Shown piece after piece: positions 1 through 7,025 of a stretch of 9,396 nt of DNA. The notes beneath the pieces are model-generated. The model ran no database searches. It worked only from the letters and a program-made list of their open reading frames with translations, and was not told the DNA's origin. The DNA lies in assembly GCA_029262975.1 (NCBI GenBank), contig JAJCYJ010000976.1, positions 1 through 9,396 of the forward strand. The letters are read 5' to 3'. Source of the DNA: Saprospiraceae bacterium (GTDB taxonomy: Bacteria; Bacteroidota; Bacteroidia; Chitinophagales; Saprospiraceae). Every line of letters starts with the position of its first letter. Within the stretch, counting starts at the first letter, position 1. Position numbers and translations under genes: made by a program.

Positions 1-666
1 GATGGACAAATTGAGTTGCCCGATATACTTCAAAAAGGCTTTGAAGACCTCCGTTTGCTCAAAGGAATTCCGTTCAATTACCTAGTACCTGATGAAGCTA
101 TGTTGCCTGTCGAATCCATCCGCTTTTTTTATATTGACGAGTTGTATATGGATTGTTTGATCGACGGCGCTTTTAGTATTGGGCGGCTGACTGATATCGA
201 TCATGCACACGATGGAGTGAGAAAATCAGAAACTAGGGTCAACTTAGATTATGACACAAGAACTGGATTGATTATGCGATCTGATGTCATTTCTGGATGG
301 CCTGATATGATTATTGATGCCTTTGATATAGATGGTCGACCACTATCTCGTCACCAAACTCAACTATCCGAAAATGTCATTCTGTGCCTTTTTGATGGAG
401 CATTAAAACATGTCGTGATGCATTTGAAACCGGAGAGTATTCATTTTGGAGTAGATGTACATGAGGATGGAAGTTATTATAAACGCCATGATGAATATCC
501 TGAACATTCTATTCCTGTTTCCTTTAGAGATGAAAATAAACGAGTGGTGAATATTTTACAATTATATAGAGATTTTGGAAACGACCCTTCCTCTTCAAAT
601 TCCGCAATTTTTGGAAAACAAATGGTAGAACCCATAGAAAGAGTTGTGTTTTACAGCAAGGATTAG
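1..666 (+). CDS. C-terminal part of an uncharacterised protein (5' end outside the window)
   Basis: The frame is open from the first base of the window to a TAG at 664-666, so 221 residues are visible and the true start lies upstream. A TTG at 16 could be called as a start but nothing supports it. I recognise a family pattern but no named function. The conserved blocks are LLKGIPFNYLVPDE (about residues 19-32), LPVESIRFF (35-43), CLIDGAFSIGR (52-62), a SGWP segment near residue 99, and SENVILCLFDG followed by IHFGVDV in the middle. From memory, similar blocks form the C-terminal part of larger uncharacterised bacterial proteins, some of them encoded near phage-tail-like or contractile-injection loci. 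That link is recollection and cannot be tested here. There is no signal peptide or membrane segment in the visible part. No clear terminator follows. The gene to the right converges on it. Confidence 0.8.
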   Translation, partial: DGQIELPDILQKGFEDLRLLKGIPFNYLVPDEAMLPVESIRFFYIDELYMDCLIDGAFSIGRLTDIDHAHDGVRKSETRVNLDYDTRTGLIMRSDVISGWPDMIIDAFDIDGRPLSRHQTQLSENVILCLFDGALKHVVMHLKPESIHFGVDVHEDGSYYKRHDEYPEHSIPVSFRDENKRVVNILQLYRDFGNDPSSSNSAIFGKQMVEPIERVVFYSKD

Positions 667-818
667 AAATGTTTCTTTTCTCCAGAGAATTGTAGTGAAG
701 TTGGAAACATTAGTTGTTAGGATATTGAATTTAAAAAAAGTTGAAAGACAATTATCAATATGACATTGGATCGAAATTGTAAACTTCGACTCGCGAGCCC
801 CCGGACAACTCTTAGACA

Positions 819-919
819 GGCGTAGGCTGCGCCTACGTCTTTCCGCAATTTGAAAAATGATTCTTATAGATTTAATTCTTCCATTGATTCTGACTTACGA
901 CGTAGGCGCAGCCTACGCC
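819..919. repeat. Pair of GC-rich palindromes forming an exact 21-bp inverted repeat
   Basis: Positions 819-839 and 899-919 are exact reverse complements over 21 bases, separated by 59 bases of AT-rich sequence. Each arm is itself a palindrome: the left core is CGTAGGC-TGC-GCCTACG and the right core is CGTAGGC-GCA-GCCTACG. Each arm can thus fold into its own 7-bp hairpin with a 3-base loop, or the two can pair into one long stem. The element lies in the 270-bp gap between convergent genes (stops at 666 and 937) and ends 17 bases from the M20 peptidase stop. The arrangement resembles a REP doublet (BIME-like) or a small MITE-like element. It may also end or protect the two converging transcripts, although no U-tract follows either hairpin. 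The rest of the gap (667-818) shows only a weak 8-bp inverted repeat (668-675 with 704-711). Confidence 0.85.
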
Positions 920-936
920 GAGCTTTTCGTGTTTGC

Positions 937-2229
937 TCAATCGACCAAACTATTATCCAAACCAGCTTCAGAAACAAGCAATAAAAATGCCAATTGGATT
1001 GCTTTATACCCATCTTTATTTAGCCACCATTCATTTAATGAATGACCATAAGCCCCTACTCCTCCACGGCCGATTGTTACAGCAGGAATATTTCTACTAA
1101 TTGGAATATTGGCATTCGTGCTGCCACGAGTAAGTCTTGGTCTTTTACCTAAAAAGGCCGTAGCTGCCAGTGCCCGTTGAATCAATGGAAGGTCCGGACT
1201 TAATTCTCCTGAAGGTCTGTTTCCAATCTGGATAAAATCAACGTCCAAATCTGCACCCCTCCTTTTTCTTTTGTTTTGATTTTCCAAAGCTTCGTTGACA
1301 GACATTTTCAATAAAGTCTCCATACTGTCTAATCGACTTGGTTCAATCGATCTCATATCGATCTCCATAATGGATTCGAAGGGAATGGAATTTACCGAAG
1401 TGCCGCCGCTTATTACACCGACATTATAGGATGTTCGGGGACCGGTTTTTGTGTATTCATCAGCTCTTTCAACAAATCGATTCATGGCATCCCCAAGGGC
1501 ATGATGTGGATTAACAAGTCCAAATGCGCCCCACGAGTGTCCTCCGGGTCCTTTAAAGCGGACACGATACCGATATGAACCAAGACCCTGGTTATTGACA
1601 CGACCTATTTCTCCACCATCAATGGATATCCAACTGTCTATTCTCGGACCGCCTTCTCGGAACAAATGCTTTACTCCACTTAAGTCACCTAATCCTTCCT
1701 CGCCGACACTTGCTATGACTAATACATCATCCCTCATCCGTACTGCCTGCTTCTTAATCGTCTTAACCAGGGTTAACAAAATCGCCAAACCTCTTGTGTC
1801 ATCGCCGATGCCAGGAGCAAATAAGGTATCATTCTTAATCCGCACGTGTACATCTGTTCCCTCCGGAAAGACCGTATCCAAATGGGCGTCTATACACACC
1901 GTTCTATTACCTTCTCCTCCTTTTATCAATGCGATCACATTGCCTGCGTCGTCTGTCCAGATAGAGTCGACCCCAATAGATGACATCATCTGTCTGAAAG
2001 CTGCCGCCCTCACGTGCTCTTTGAATGGCGGCGCTTCTATTTCAGTCAATAAAATGTGATCTGCGATGGTTTGTTCTTCCAATGCTACAATGTAGCTGAA
2101 GGCATCCTTTATGAGCTGATTTGCTGCAAGCTCTTTAATCTGTTCGCGATATTCTTCTCTTAACTCGAAATCCTGTGCGTTAATAGCTGAAGAAAAAAGT
2201 ACAGTTGATAGTAACAAAAGATATTTCAT
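937..2229 (-). CDS. Secreted M20-family zinc metallopeptidase
   Basis: This 430-residue protein is a di-metal aminoacyl-peptide hydrolase of the M20 family (the PepT, carboxypeptidase G2 and aminoacylase group). Family residues are in order: HLD (H116, D118) before TVFPEG, the GIGDD motif (D143 as likely bridging Asp), the VGEEG pair (E177 catalytic, E178 metal), D204 in SIDGGE, GPGGHSWG (H231) in the dimerisation lid, and H396 in AYGHSLNEWW. All expected metal and catalytic positions look intact. I chose the ATG at 2229 because it begins a clean signal peptide, MKYLLLLSTVLFSSAINA, with likely cleavage before Gln19. An ATG 33 bases upstream (2262) would put polar residues in front of it. There is no lipobox cysteine, so a periplasmic or secreted soluble enzyme is expected. 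It lies 114 bp downstream of rnz and may be read from the same transcript. The exact substrate cannot be told from the sequence. Confidence 0.92.
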   Translation of the reverse strand: MKYLLLLSTVLFSSAINAQDFELREEYREQIKELAANQLIKDAFSYIVALEEQTIADHILLTEIEAPPFKEHVRAAAFRQMMSSIGVDSIWTDDAGNVIALIKGGEGNRTVCIDAHLDTVFPEGTDVHVRIKNDTLFAPGIGDDTRGLAILLTLVKTIKKQAVRMRDDVLVIASVGEEGLGDLSGVKHLFREGGPRIDSWISIDGGEIGRVNNQGLGSYRYRVRFKGPGGHSWGAFGLVNPHHALGDAMNRFVERADEYTKTGPRTSYNVGVISGGTSVNSIPFESIMEIDMRSIEPSRLDSMETLLKMSVNEALENQNKRKRRGADLDVDFIQIGNRPSGELSPDLPLIQRALAATAFLGKRPRLTRGSTNANIPISRNIPAVTIGRGGVGAYGHSLNEWWLNKDGYKAIQLAFLLLVSEAGLDNSLVD

Positions 2230-2343
2230 ACACTCAGATTTAATAATCGATATTATACACATTCGGCAAGAGATGATAAAAGTGAGCCCAAGCTAAGACT
2301 TTTTCCAATTTATAAAAACTAGAGTTATGATGAAGATGCCTCC

Positions 2344-3258
2344 TTAAATAATTTGAAAAATACATCCTTCTTCAGCCAAAGAAGTGTTAGCAAAGACGGT
2401 TTTCGCCTCGTCCAGTAATGGATCTAACACCTTATAACGACTTGAATAATGGCCAATAAGAAGATGTCTGACATTGGCGGATCTTGCTATTGTTGCCGCT
2501 TCCAATGTTGTGCTATGCATCCTGTCATGAGCTTTGTCGACGAGTTCATGAAGATAAGTTGCTTCATGATATAGAAGATTAACCTGGTCTATATAGGGAA
2601 TAATGCGCTTGTCATACATCGTGTCAGAGCAATATGCAAAGGACCGGGGAGCTGTCGGTGGAAAAGTCAGTGACTCTATTGGAATTGCCTTTTGATCACG
2701 CGTAATTGATTGCCCGGTTTTAATAAGCTTCATCTCTTCGATGGTAAGATTGAACGCTTCGATGGCTTCAGGTCTGATATTTAGTCCCGCGGATACTTCG
2801 TCAAATCGATACCCATAAGTCAAAATGCGGTGTTGCAATGGAAAGGCGGTTACCTGTAGACCACCTAAAATGCCAAGATCGAGCCTTTGATCTCCATCTA
2901 ATTCATGTATGACCAATTCATAATTAAAATAGGCTGTAGATGCATTTTTGACGGCCTCAATGAAATCAGCAATGCCTGTTGGTCCATATAGTGCCAAAGA
3001 TTTTTGGCGTCCATTAAGATTGTAAGAATTTAAAAAACCCGGAAGTCCAAAAATATGATCTCCATGGAGATGAGATATGAAGACATGATCTATTTTGGAT
3101 CGCTTAACATGAAACTCAGACATTTTCATTTGGCTGCCTTCGCCACAATCTATTAAGAATTGTTGGGCGTCAAACTTAAGAACAAATGAAGATGGATATC
3201 GCCCGTACATGGGGGTTGCGCTATTTGCGCCGAGTACCTGAAGAGAAAATTCAGACAA
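2344..3258 (-). CDS. rnz: Ribonuclease Z (tRNA 3' endonuclease)
   Basis: This 304-residue metallo-beta-lactamase-fold nuclease cleaves tRNA precursors after the discriminator base to remove 3' trailers. The length matches the short bacterial RNase Z (ElaC) form. Visible motifs are the N-terminal strand LQVLGANSATP, DCGEGSQ (38-43), the zinc motif HLHGDH (63-68, with D67 catalytic), H143, the bridging Asp in YCSDT (D212), HEAT (231-234), HSTT (248-251) and the final zinc His in LLIGH (H270). The exosite region (about 155-185) keeps a LIKTG segment but lacks the GP-rich loop of B. subtilis RNase Z; I think this is common in Bacteroidota. The start is TTG at 3258: it gives the expected family N-terminus, and the next ATG (codon 44) would remove the first strands. 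It begins 2 nt after the STAS stop. GGAG lies 13 bases upstream, inside the STAS gene, which suggests translational coupling. Confidence 0.97.
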   Translation of the reverse strand: MSEFSLQVLGANSATPMYGRYPSSFVLKFDAQQFLIDCGEGSQMKMSEFHVKRSKIDHVFISHLHGDHIFGLPGFLNSYNLNGRQKSLALYGPTGIADFIEAVKNASTAYFNYELVIHELDGDQRLDLGILGGLQVTAFPLQHRILTYGYRFDEVSAGLNIRPEAIEAFNLTIEEMKLIKTGQSITRDQKAIPIESLTFPPTAPRSFAYCSDTMYDKRIIPYIDQVNLLYHEATYLHELVDKAHDRMHSTTLEAATIARSANVRHLLIGHYSSRYKVLDPLLDEAKTVFANTSLAEEGCIFQII

Positions 3259-3260
3259 GA

Positions 3261-3641
3261 TTAATCTTCTTCTCCTTTAGTTAATTCTCTCTGTAATTCT
3301 TCCATCATAACAAAGTCAATGCTCTCTTGAACTGTAGGAATGATCGTAAGAATTGTCTCTAATCTTGAAATTTCAATGAGTTTCTTGACAGCAGGATGAT
3401 CTACATGAGTCATTACAAATGAACCATAACCATTCCATAATCTGTTCGCTGTCAGAATGGCGCTGAGGCCGGAAGAATCCACATATTTTACATCTGTCAT
3501 ATCAAATATGAGGTTGACGACACCTTCATTTCTAAGAAATACGAATTCACTTTTTACATCCGGGGCAATTACTGAATTCAGATTTTCTTCTTCCAATTTC
3601 AAGATCGAATATTTTTCTTTCTTGTCTAAGCTTATTTTCAT
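3261..3641 (-). CDS. STAS-domain anti-sigma-factor antagonist (SpoIIAA/RsbV type)
   Basis: This 126-residue protein is a single STAS domain with a short acidic tail. The family's key loop is present: FDMTDVKYVDSSGLSAIL, with the DSSGL motif at 55-59. By analogy with SpoIIAA, the second serine (S57) would be the phosphorylation site through which a HPK-like anti-sigma kinase switches the protein off and a PP2C phosphatase switches it on. Neither partner gene is in the window, so the pathway it serves is unknown. It is the first gene of the STAS-rnz pair. Its last codons carry the AGGAG preceding rnz, and its TAA is 2 nt before the rnz start. The ATG at 3641 has no Shine-Dalgarno sequence and an AT-rich leader, normal for Bacteroidota. 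From memory, a STAS gene next to rnz recurs in this phylum, which would suggest an old arrangement. Confidence 0.93.
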   Translation of the reverse strand: MKISLDKKEKYSILKLEEENLNSVIAPDVKSEFVFLRNEGVVNLIFDMTDVKYVDSSGLSAILTANRLWNGYGSFVMTHVDHPAVKKLIEISRLETILTIIPTVQESIDFVMMEELQRELTKGEED

Positions 3642-3726
3642 ACTAAAATTATATCTCGCAGTTACTTAAATGCTTCGAGGGACCCAATTAGTGCCCAATG
3701 CATTGTGAAAATTTCAAAATTGGCTC

Positions 3727-3760
3727 CAAAGATAGCTAAGTCATACTAATAATGTATCAA
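3727..3760 (-). promoter_or_regulatory. Candidate Bacteroidota promoter for the STAS-rnz operon
   Basis: On the minus strand, TATCTTTG (3734 down to 3727) matches the TAnnTTTG -7 element exactly. TTG (3760 down to 3758) sits 23 bases upstream, at the upper end of the 17-23 base spacing described for Flavobacterium. Transcription would start near 3720 and give a leader of about 80 bases before the STAS ATG at 3641. No other exact match was seen upstream of this gene. Confidence 0.45.
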
Positions 3761-3970
3761 TGAGTCTTTTTAAGGTTCCCCGCAAAAAAGTTATCAAATA
3801 ATTATACAGAATACCCCCAAAGAAATGTTAAAGTCAGGTACTGATATTCTATGCCTAAAGCTATGTATGTTATCATATCTCTAGTACCTTGTGATAGAAG
3901 CATAATTAATGATTAAAAGAGGATGCATCAAGACTGATCGCGAATAATAAGCCACTTTTTGTCAAAATAT

Positions 3971-3998
3971 TACACATTATGATTAACTTTAATGTGTA
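3971..3998. promoter_or_regulatory. Perfect 9-bp dyad, operator-like
   Basis: TACACATTA (3971-3979) and TAATGTGTA (3990-3998) are exact reverse complements separated by 10 bases, so the half-site centres are 19 bases apart, close to two helical turns. This spacing suits a dimeric DNA-binding protein. The stem is AT-rich, so an RNA hairpin would be weak. A TTTG (3958-3961) lies just upstream, and a TAACTTTA that resembles a -7 element overlaps the right half. The site is about 290 bp upstream of clpC and 330 bp upstream of the STAS gene, so its target is uncertain. Confidence 0.4.
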
Positions 3999-4130
3999 TT
4001 TAAAATATATGACAGAAATGGTTGGTGTAGATATTGTATACTGACATAATAATCACTTTTTTGTTATCGAGCATGACAAAAGAACAGGTAGAGAAGATTG
4101 GCACATTTTTGTTAAGAAATATTAAAGTGT

Positions 4131-4163
4131 CGCAGTAGGTGCACAACTATTACCCCTTCTGCG
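4131..4163 (+). terminator. Weak terminator-like hairpin upstream of clpC
   Basis: CGCAGTAGG (4131-4139) can pair with CCTTCTGCG (4155-4163) with one internal mismatch and a 15-base loop. It is followed by TCATTTATTTAG, which is T-rich but not a true T-tract. It overlaps the stop of the 21-codon frame at 4073-4138. It could end a short transcript made from the intergenic region, or be a leader structure of clpC. Confidence 0.25.
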
Positions 4164-4175
4164 TCATTTATTTAG

Positions 4176-4183
4176 TATAATTG
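4176..4183 (+). promoter_or_regulatory. Candidate -7 promoter element for clpC
   Basis: TATAATTG differs from TAnnTTTG at one base and also contains a perfect TATAAT hexamer. It lies 103 bases before the clpC ATG. No good upstream -33 box is seen at the normal spacing, so this is a weak call. It is the best of the elements near the gene. Confidence 0.3.
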
Positions 4184-4286
4184 CTTAAACATCGGGTAAC
4201 GCCGGCGAATAAATAAGAAGAGTCCATTTTTAAGCTGTCACAAAATAAGTGCCCACTTAATCTGAAACTCAGGCAAAAAAGAACTG

Positions 4287-6836
4287 ATGAATAGAAAGTT
4301 TTCACCGAAAGTCAAAAAAATAATCTCTCTCAGCAGAGATGAGGCAGTAAGATTGGGTCACGATTATATTGGCACAGAACACCTGTTACTGGGCATGCTG
4401 AAAGAGAAAGACAACATGGCTGTGCGTGTTCTTAATTCACTCGAATTGGACCTTGAACAGTTACAGTATCGGGTTGAAGAGTCTACAAAGGCTAATCGGA
4501 CAGATAACACCAATCTCAATGTTGGAAATATTCCGCTTAATAAACATGCAGAAAAAGTACTTAAGGTAACTTTTCTCGAATCCAAGCTATTTAAGAATGA
4601 TGAGATTAATCCTGAGCATTTGATGCTTTCGATTTTGAAGCATAAAGACAATCTTGCATCAAAAATCCTCAGTCATTTTGACATAGACTACGACAGTTAT
4701 AAAACTGAATTAGAATATGTGACGCAAGAGCAGGATGGAGGTTTTGATTACATCACAGATTCTTCTACGGACGCAGACTTACCGATGGAAGAAGAAGGAT
4801 CATCTTCTTATAGAAGTACTGGTCGCCGGGGAAGCACCAAATCCAGGACACCTGTACTCGATAATTTTGGAAGGGATGTAACGCGTCTGGCAGAAGAGGG
4901 AAAATTAGACCCAATCATTGGGAGAGAGACAGAAATCGAGCGTGTCTCACAGATCTTAAGTCGCAGAAAGAAAAACAACCCGGTATTAATCGGAGAACCA
5001 GGAGTAGGTAAGACCGCTATCGTCGAAGGATTAGCCTTGCGTATTCATCAAAAGAAAGTCTCGCGAACTTTGTATGACAAGCGTATAGTTATGCTTGATC
5101 TTGCTGCGCTCGTTGCAGGTACAAAATATCGTGGGCAATTTGAAGAGCGAATGAAGGCCATCATGAACGAATTAGAGAAGACCAGCGATGTGATACTCTT
5201 TATTGATGAGATTCATACCATTATCGGAGCTGGTGGTTCCACAGGTTCCCTAGATGCCTCTAATATCTTTAAGCCAGCGCTTGCACGTGGAGAATTGCAA
5301 TGTATCGGAGCATCGACACTTGATGAGTATCGACAGTATATTGAAAAAGATGGCGCACTGGATCGAAGATTTCAAAAAGTATTAGTCGAACCACCATCTG
5401 CGGATGAAACGATACATATTCTGAATAATATCAAGTCGAAATATGAAGAGTTTCACAATGTAGATTATACAGATGAAGCGATAAAAGCTTGTGTTTACAT
5501 GAGTGACAGGTATATAAGTGATCGACATTTACCGGATAAAGCTATCGACATTCTTGATGAAGTTGGAGCACGGACTCACCTCAAAAATATCCATGTACCC
5601 AAGTATATAGAGGATCTTGAGCAGCAAATCGAAGACATCCGGGAGAAAAAGAATCAAGCCGTCAAGAATCAGCAATACGAAAAAGCTGCAGATCTCAGAG
5701 ATCATGAAAGTAAGCTGTTTAAAAAATTAGAGCAGGGGAAGAAAGAATGGGATGAGGAGTCAAAAACGAAGAGATACCCTGTCAATGAGGAGGATATTGC
5801 AGAGATTGTAGCTATGATGACAGGTATTCCTGTCAAGCGAGTGGCGCAGACCGAAAGCACTAAGCTTGTGGGCATGGTTGACGATTTAAAGAAAGAAATT
5901 GTAGGGCAAGACGAAGCTATCACCAAGGTCACAAAGGCAATACAGCGAAACAGGGTAGGACTTAAAGACCCCAAAAAACCGATAGGCTCATTTATTTTTC
6001 TTGGCCCAACCGGTGTGGGTAAAACAGAATTAGCGAAAGCTCTTGCCAGGTATTTATTCGATACTGAAGATGCGCTGGTCCGTATAGATATGAGTGAATA
6101 CATGGAGAAATTCTCTATAAGTCGATTGATCGGAGCGCCTCCGGGATACGTAGGTTATGAAGAAGGTGGGCAACTTACTGAGAAGGTAAGACGGAAGCCT
6201 TATAGTGTCATTCTTTTGGATGAAATAGAAAAAGCACACCCTGATGTCTATAATATATTATTGCAGGTATTAGATGATGGTCAGTTGACAGATGGTCTGG
6301 GTAGAAAGGTAGATTTTAAAAATACCTTAATAATCATGACTTCTAATATTGGTGTCAAGAAAATAAAGGATTTTGGTCAGGGAGTTGGATTTTCAACTGC
6401 TGCAAGACAAGAAAATGTTGATGGACATTTCAAGGCTGTCATAGAGAAAGCACTTAAGAAAACGTTTTCACCAGAATTTCTTAACCGGATAGATGGTACA
6501 GTGGTATTCAACTCTCTTGAAAAAGAGCATATTCTCAAGATCGTTGATCTCGCACTCGCAATGCTTGACAAACGATTGCACCAGATGGGGTATACTATAA
6601 AGTTGAGCAAGGCGGCCAAAGAATTTATCGCAGAGAAAGGATTTGATCCAGCATATGGAGCCCGTCCATTACATAGGGCCATCCAACGATTCATTGAAGA
6701 TCCGCTTGCAGAAAAGATCTTAAGTCTTGGTAACAAACAGGGGTTGCATTTTAAAGTAGGTCATTCAAAAGGACAGGAAGCGCTTACGATAACTGATGTT
6801 AAGATAGAAAAAGAAAGCCAGGCACTGAATGAATAA
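4287..6836 (+). CDS. clpC: ClpC, AAA+ unfoldase subunit of the Clp protease
   Basis: This 849-residue Hsp100 protein unfolds substrates and threads them into ClpP in the cytoplasm. Domains in order: a double Clp N-domain (about 3-140) with IGTEHLLLGML, an acidic Ser-rich linker (145-190), AAA1 with Walker A GEPGVGKT (236-243), pore loop KYRG (280-283) and Walker B ILFIDE (303-308), and a middle segment with a UVR motif (about 446-478, AADLRDHE) as in ClpC rather than ClpA or ClpB. AAA2 has Walker A GPTGVGKT (573-580), pore loop GYVGYEEGG (620-628), Walker B VILLDE (641-646) and sensor-2 GARPL (791-795). The tripeptide VGF at 700-702, in the loop where ClpC binds ClpP, indicates a true protease partner. 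The ATG at 4287 gives the expected N-terminus; an AGG lies 13 bases before it. The gene appears monocistronic, with 189 bp to infC. No CtsR or CIRCE operator is seen. Confidence 0.98.
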   Translation: MNRKFSPKVKKIISLSRDEAVRLGHDYIGTEHLLLGMLKEKDNMAVRVLNSLELDLEQLQYRVEESTKANRTDNTNLNVGNIPLNKHAEKVLKVTFLESKLFKNDEINPEHLMLSILKHKDNLASKILSHFDIDYDSYKTELEYVTQEQDGGFDYITDSSTDADLPMEEEGSSSYRSTGRRGSTKSRTPVLDNFGRDVTRLAEEGKLDPIIGRETEIERVSQILSRRKKNNPVLIGEPGVGKTAIVEGLALRIHQKKVSRTLYDKRIVMLDLAALVAGTKYRGQFEERMKAIMNELEKTSDVILFIDEIHTIIGAGGSTGSLDASNIFKPALARGELQCIGASTLDEYRQYIEKDGALDRRFQKVLVEPPSADETIHILNNIKSKYEEFHNVDYTDEAIKACVYMSDRYISDRHLPDKAIDILDEVGARTHLKNIHVPKYIEDLEQQIEDIREKKNQAVKNQQYEKAADLRDHESKLFKKLEQGKKEWDEESKTKRYPVNEEDIAEIVAMMTGIPVKRVAQTESTKLVGMVDDLKKEIVGQDEAITKVTKAIQRNRVGLKDPKKPIGSFIFLGPTGVGKTELAKALARYLFDTEDALVRIDMSEYMEKFSISRLIGAPPGYVGYEEGGQLTEKVRRKPYSVILLDEIEKAHPDVYNILLQVLDDGQLTDGLGRKVDFKNTLIIMTSNIGVKKIKDFGQGVGFSTAARQENVDGHFKAVIEKALKKTFSPEFLNRIDGTVVFNSLEKEHILKIVDLALAMLDKRLHQMGYTIKLSKAAKEFIAEKGFDPAYGARPLHRAIQRFIEDPLAEKILSLGNKQGLHFKVGHSKGQEALTITDVKIEKESQALNE

Positions 6837-6887
6837 TAGCGTGAAATTATCTGGTTTTAAGACTTCCATTACATGGTCTATAATTCG

Positions 6888-6913
6888 GATTGTCTCCTTA
6901 GGCTTTGACAATC
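6888..6913 (+). promoter_or_regulatory. Inverted repeat and TTGACA hexamer in the clpC-infC gap
   Basis: GATTGTC (6888-6894) and GACAATC (6907-6913) form a perfect 7-bp inverted repeat with a 12-base loop. Its right arm overlaps TTTGACA (6904-6910), which reads as a -33 or -35 box, but no matching -7 element follows at the right distance; TAATATTG at 6972-6979 is one base off TAnnTTTG. The hairpin has no T-tract and is a poor terminator for clpC. It could be part of the infC promoter or leader control, but the evidence is thin. Confidence 0.22.
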
Positions 6914-7025
6914 GTCTTTATTGAGTATCACGTTTCTTACTCATAAACCATGCGTATTAGCTACATTTATATAATATTGCAATTAAAAGAACAAACGACA
7001 ACTTTATATCATTAAATAAAAACAT

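Larger units (their letters stand above)
3642..4286. other. 645-bp divergent intergenic region with no convincing gene
   Basis: This long AT-rich stretch separates the divergent STAS and clpC genes. It holds the STAS promoter candidate (3727-3760), a 9-bp dyad (3971-3998), a terminator-like hairpin (4131-4163) and a -7-like element in front of clpC (4176-4183). Other promoter-like combinations are weaker: TTTG at 3958-3961 with TAACTTTA at 3984-3991 (22-base spacer), and TTGGTG at 4022-4027 with CATAAT at 4045-4050 (17-base spacer). A 21-codon frame (4073-4138, beginning MTKEQVEK) is the only peptide-like string and has no ribosome binding site. No tRNA, CIRCE element or known riboswitch was recognised. 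A small RNA or a decayed gene remains possible. Confidence 0.7.

Noticed and set aside
668..711. AATGTTTC...GAAACATT inverted repeat as terminator of the first gene
   Set aside because: The stem is only 8 bp, AT-rich, with a 28-base loop and no T-tract.
857..1045. A 62-codon open frame on the plus strand across the right palindrome
   Set aside because: It overlaps the conserved 3' end of the M20 peptidase on the opposite strand, includes the palindromic repeat, and has no family resemblance.
1595..2059. A 154-codon open frame antisense to the M20 peptidase
   Set aside because: It lies wholly inside a gene with intact catalytic motifs and reads as low-complexity antisense sequence.
2263..2343. 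Terminator between rnz and the M20 peptidase
   Set aside because: Only a short T5/A5 pairing is visible with no GC stem, so no terminator was called and read-through remains possible.
3836..3889. AGGTACT...AGTACCT inverted repeat
   Set aside because: Seven bases separated by 40 in AT-rich DNA is expected by chance and has no link to a promoter or terminator signal.
3956..3970. TTTGTCAAAA as a CtsR half-site for clpC
   Set aside because: CtsR operators are tandem heptamers; only one half-like match is present and CtsR is a Firmicutes regulator.
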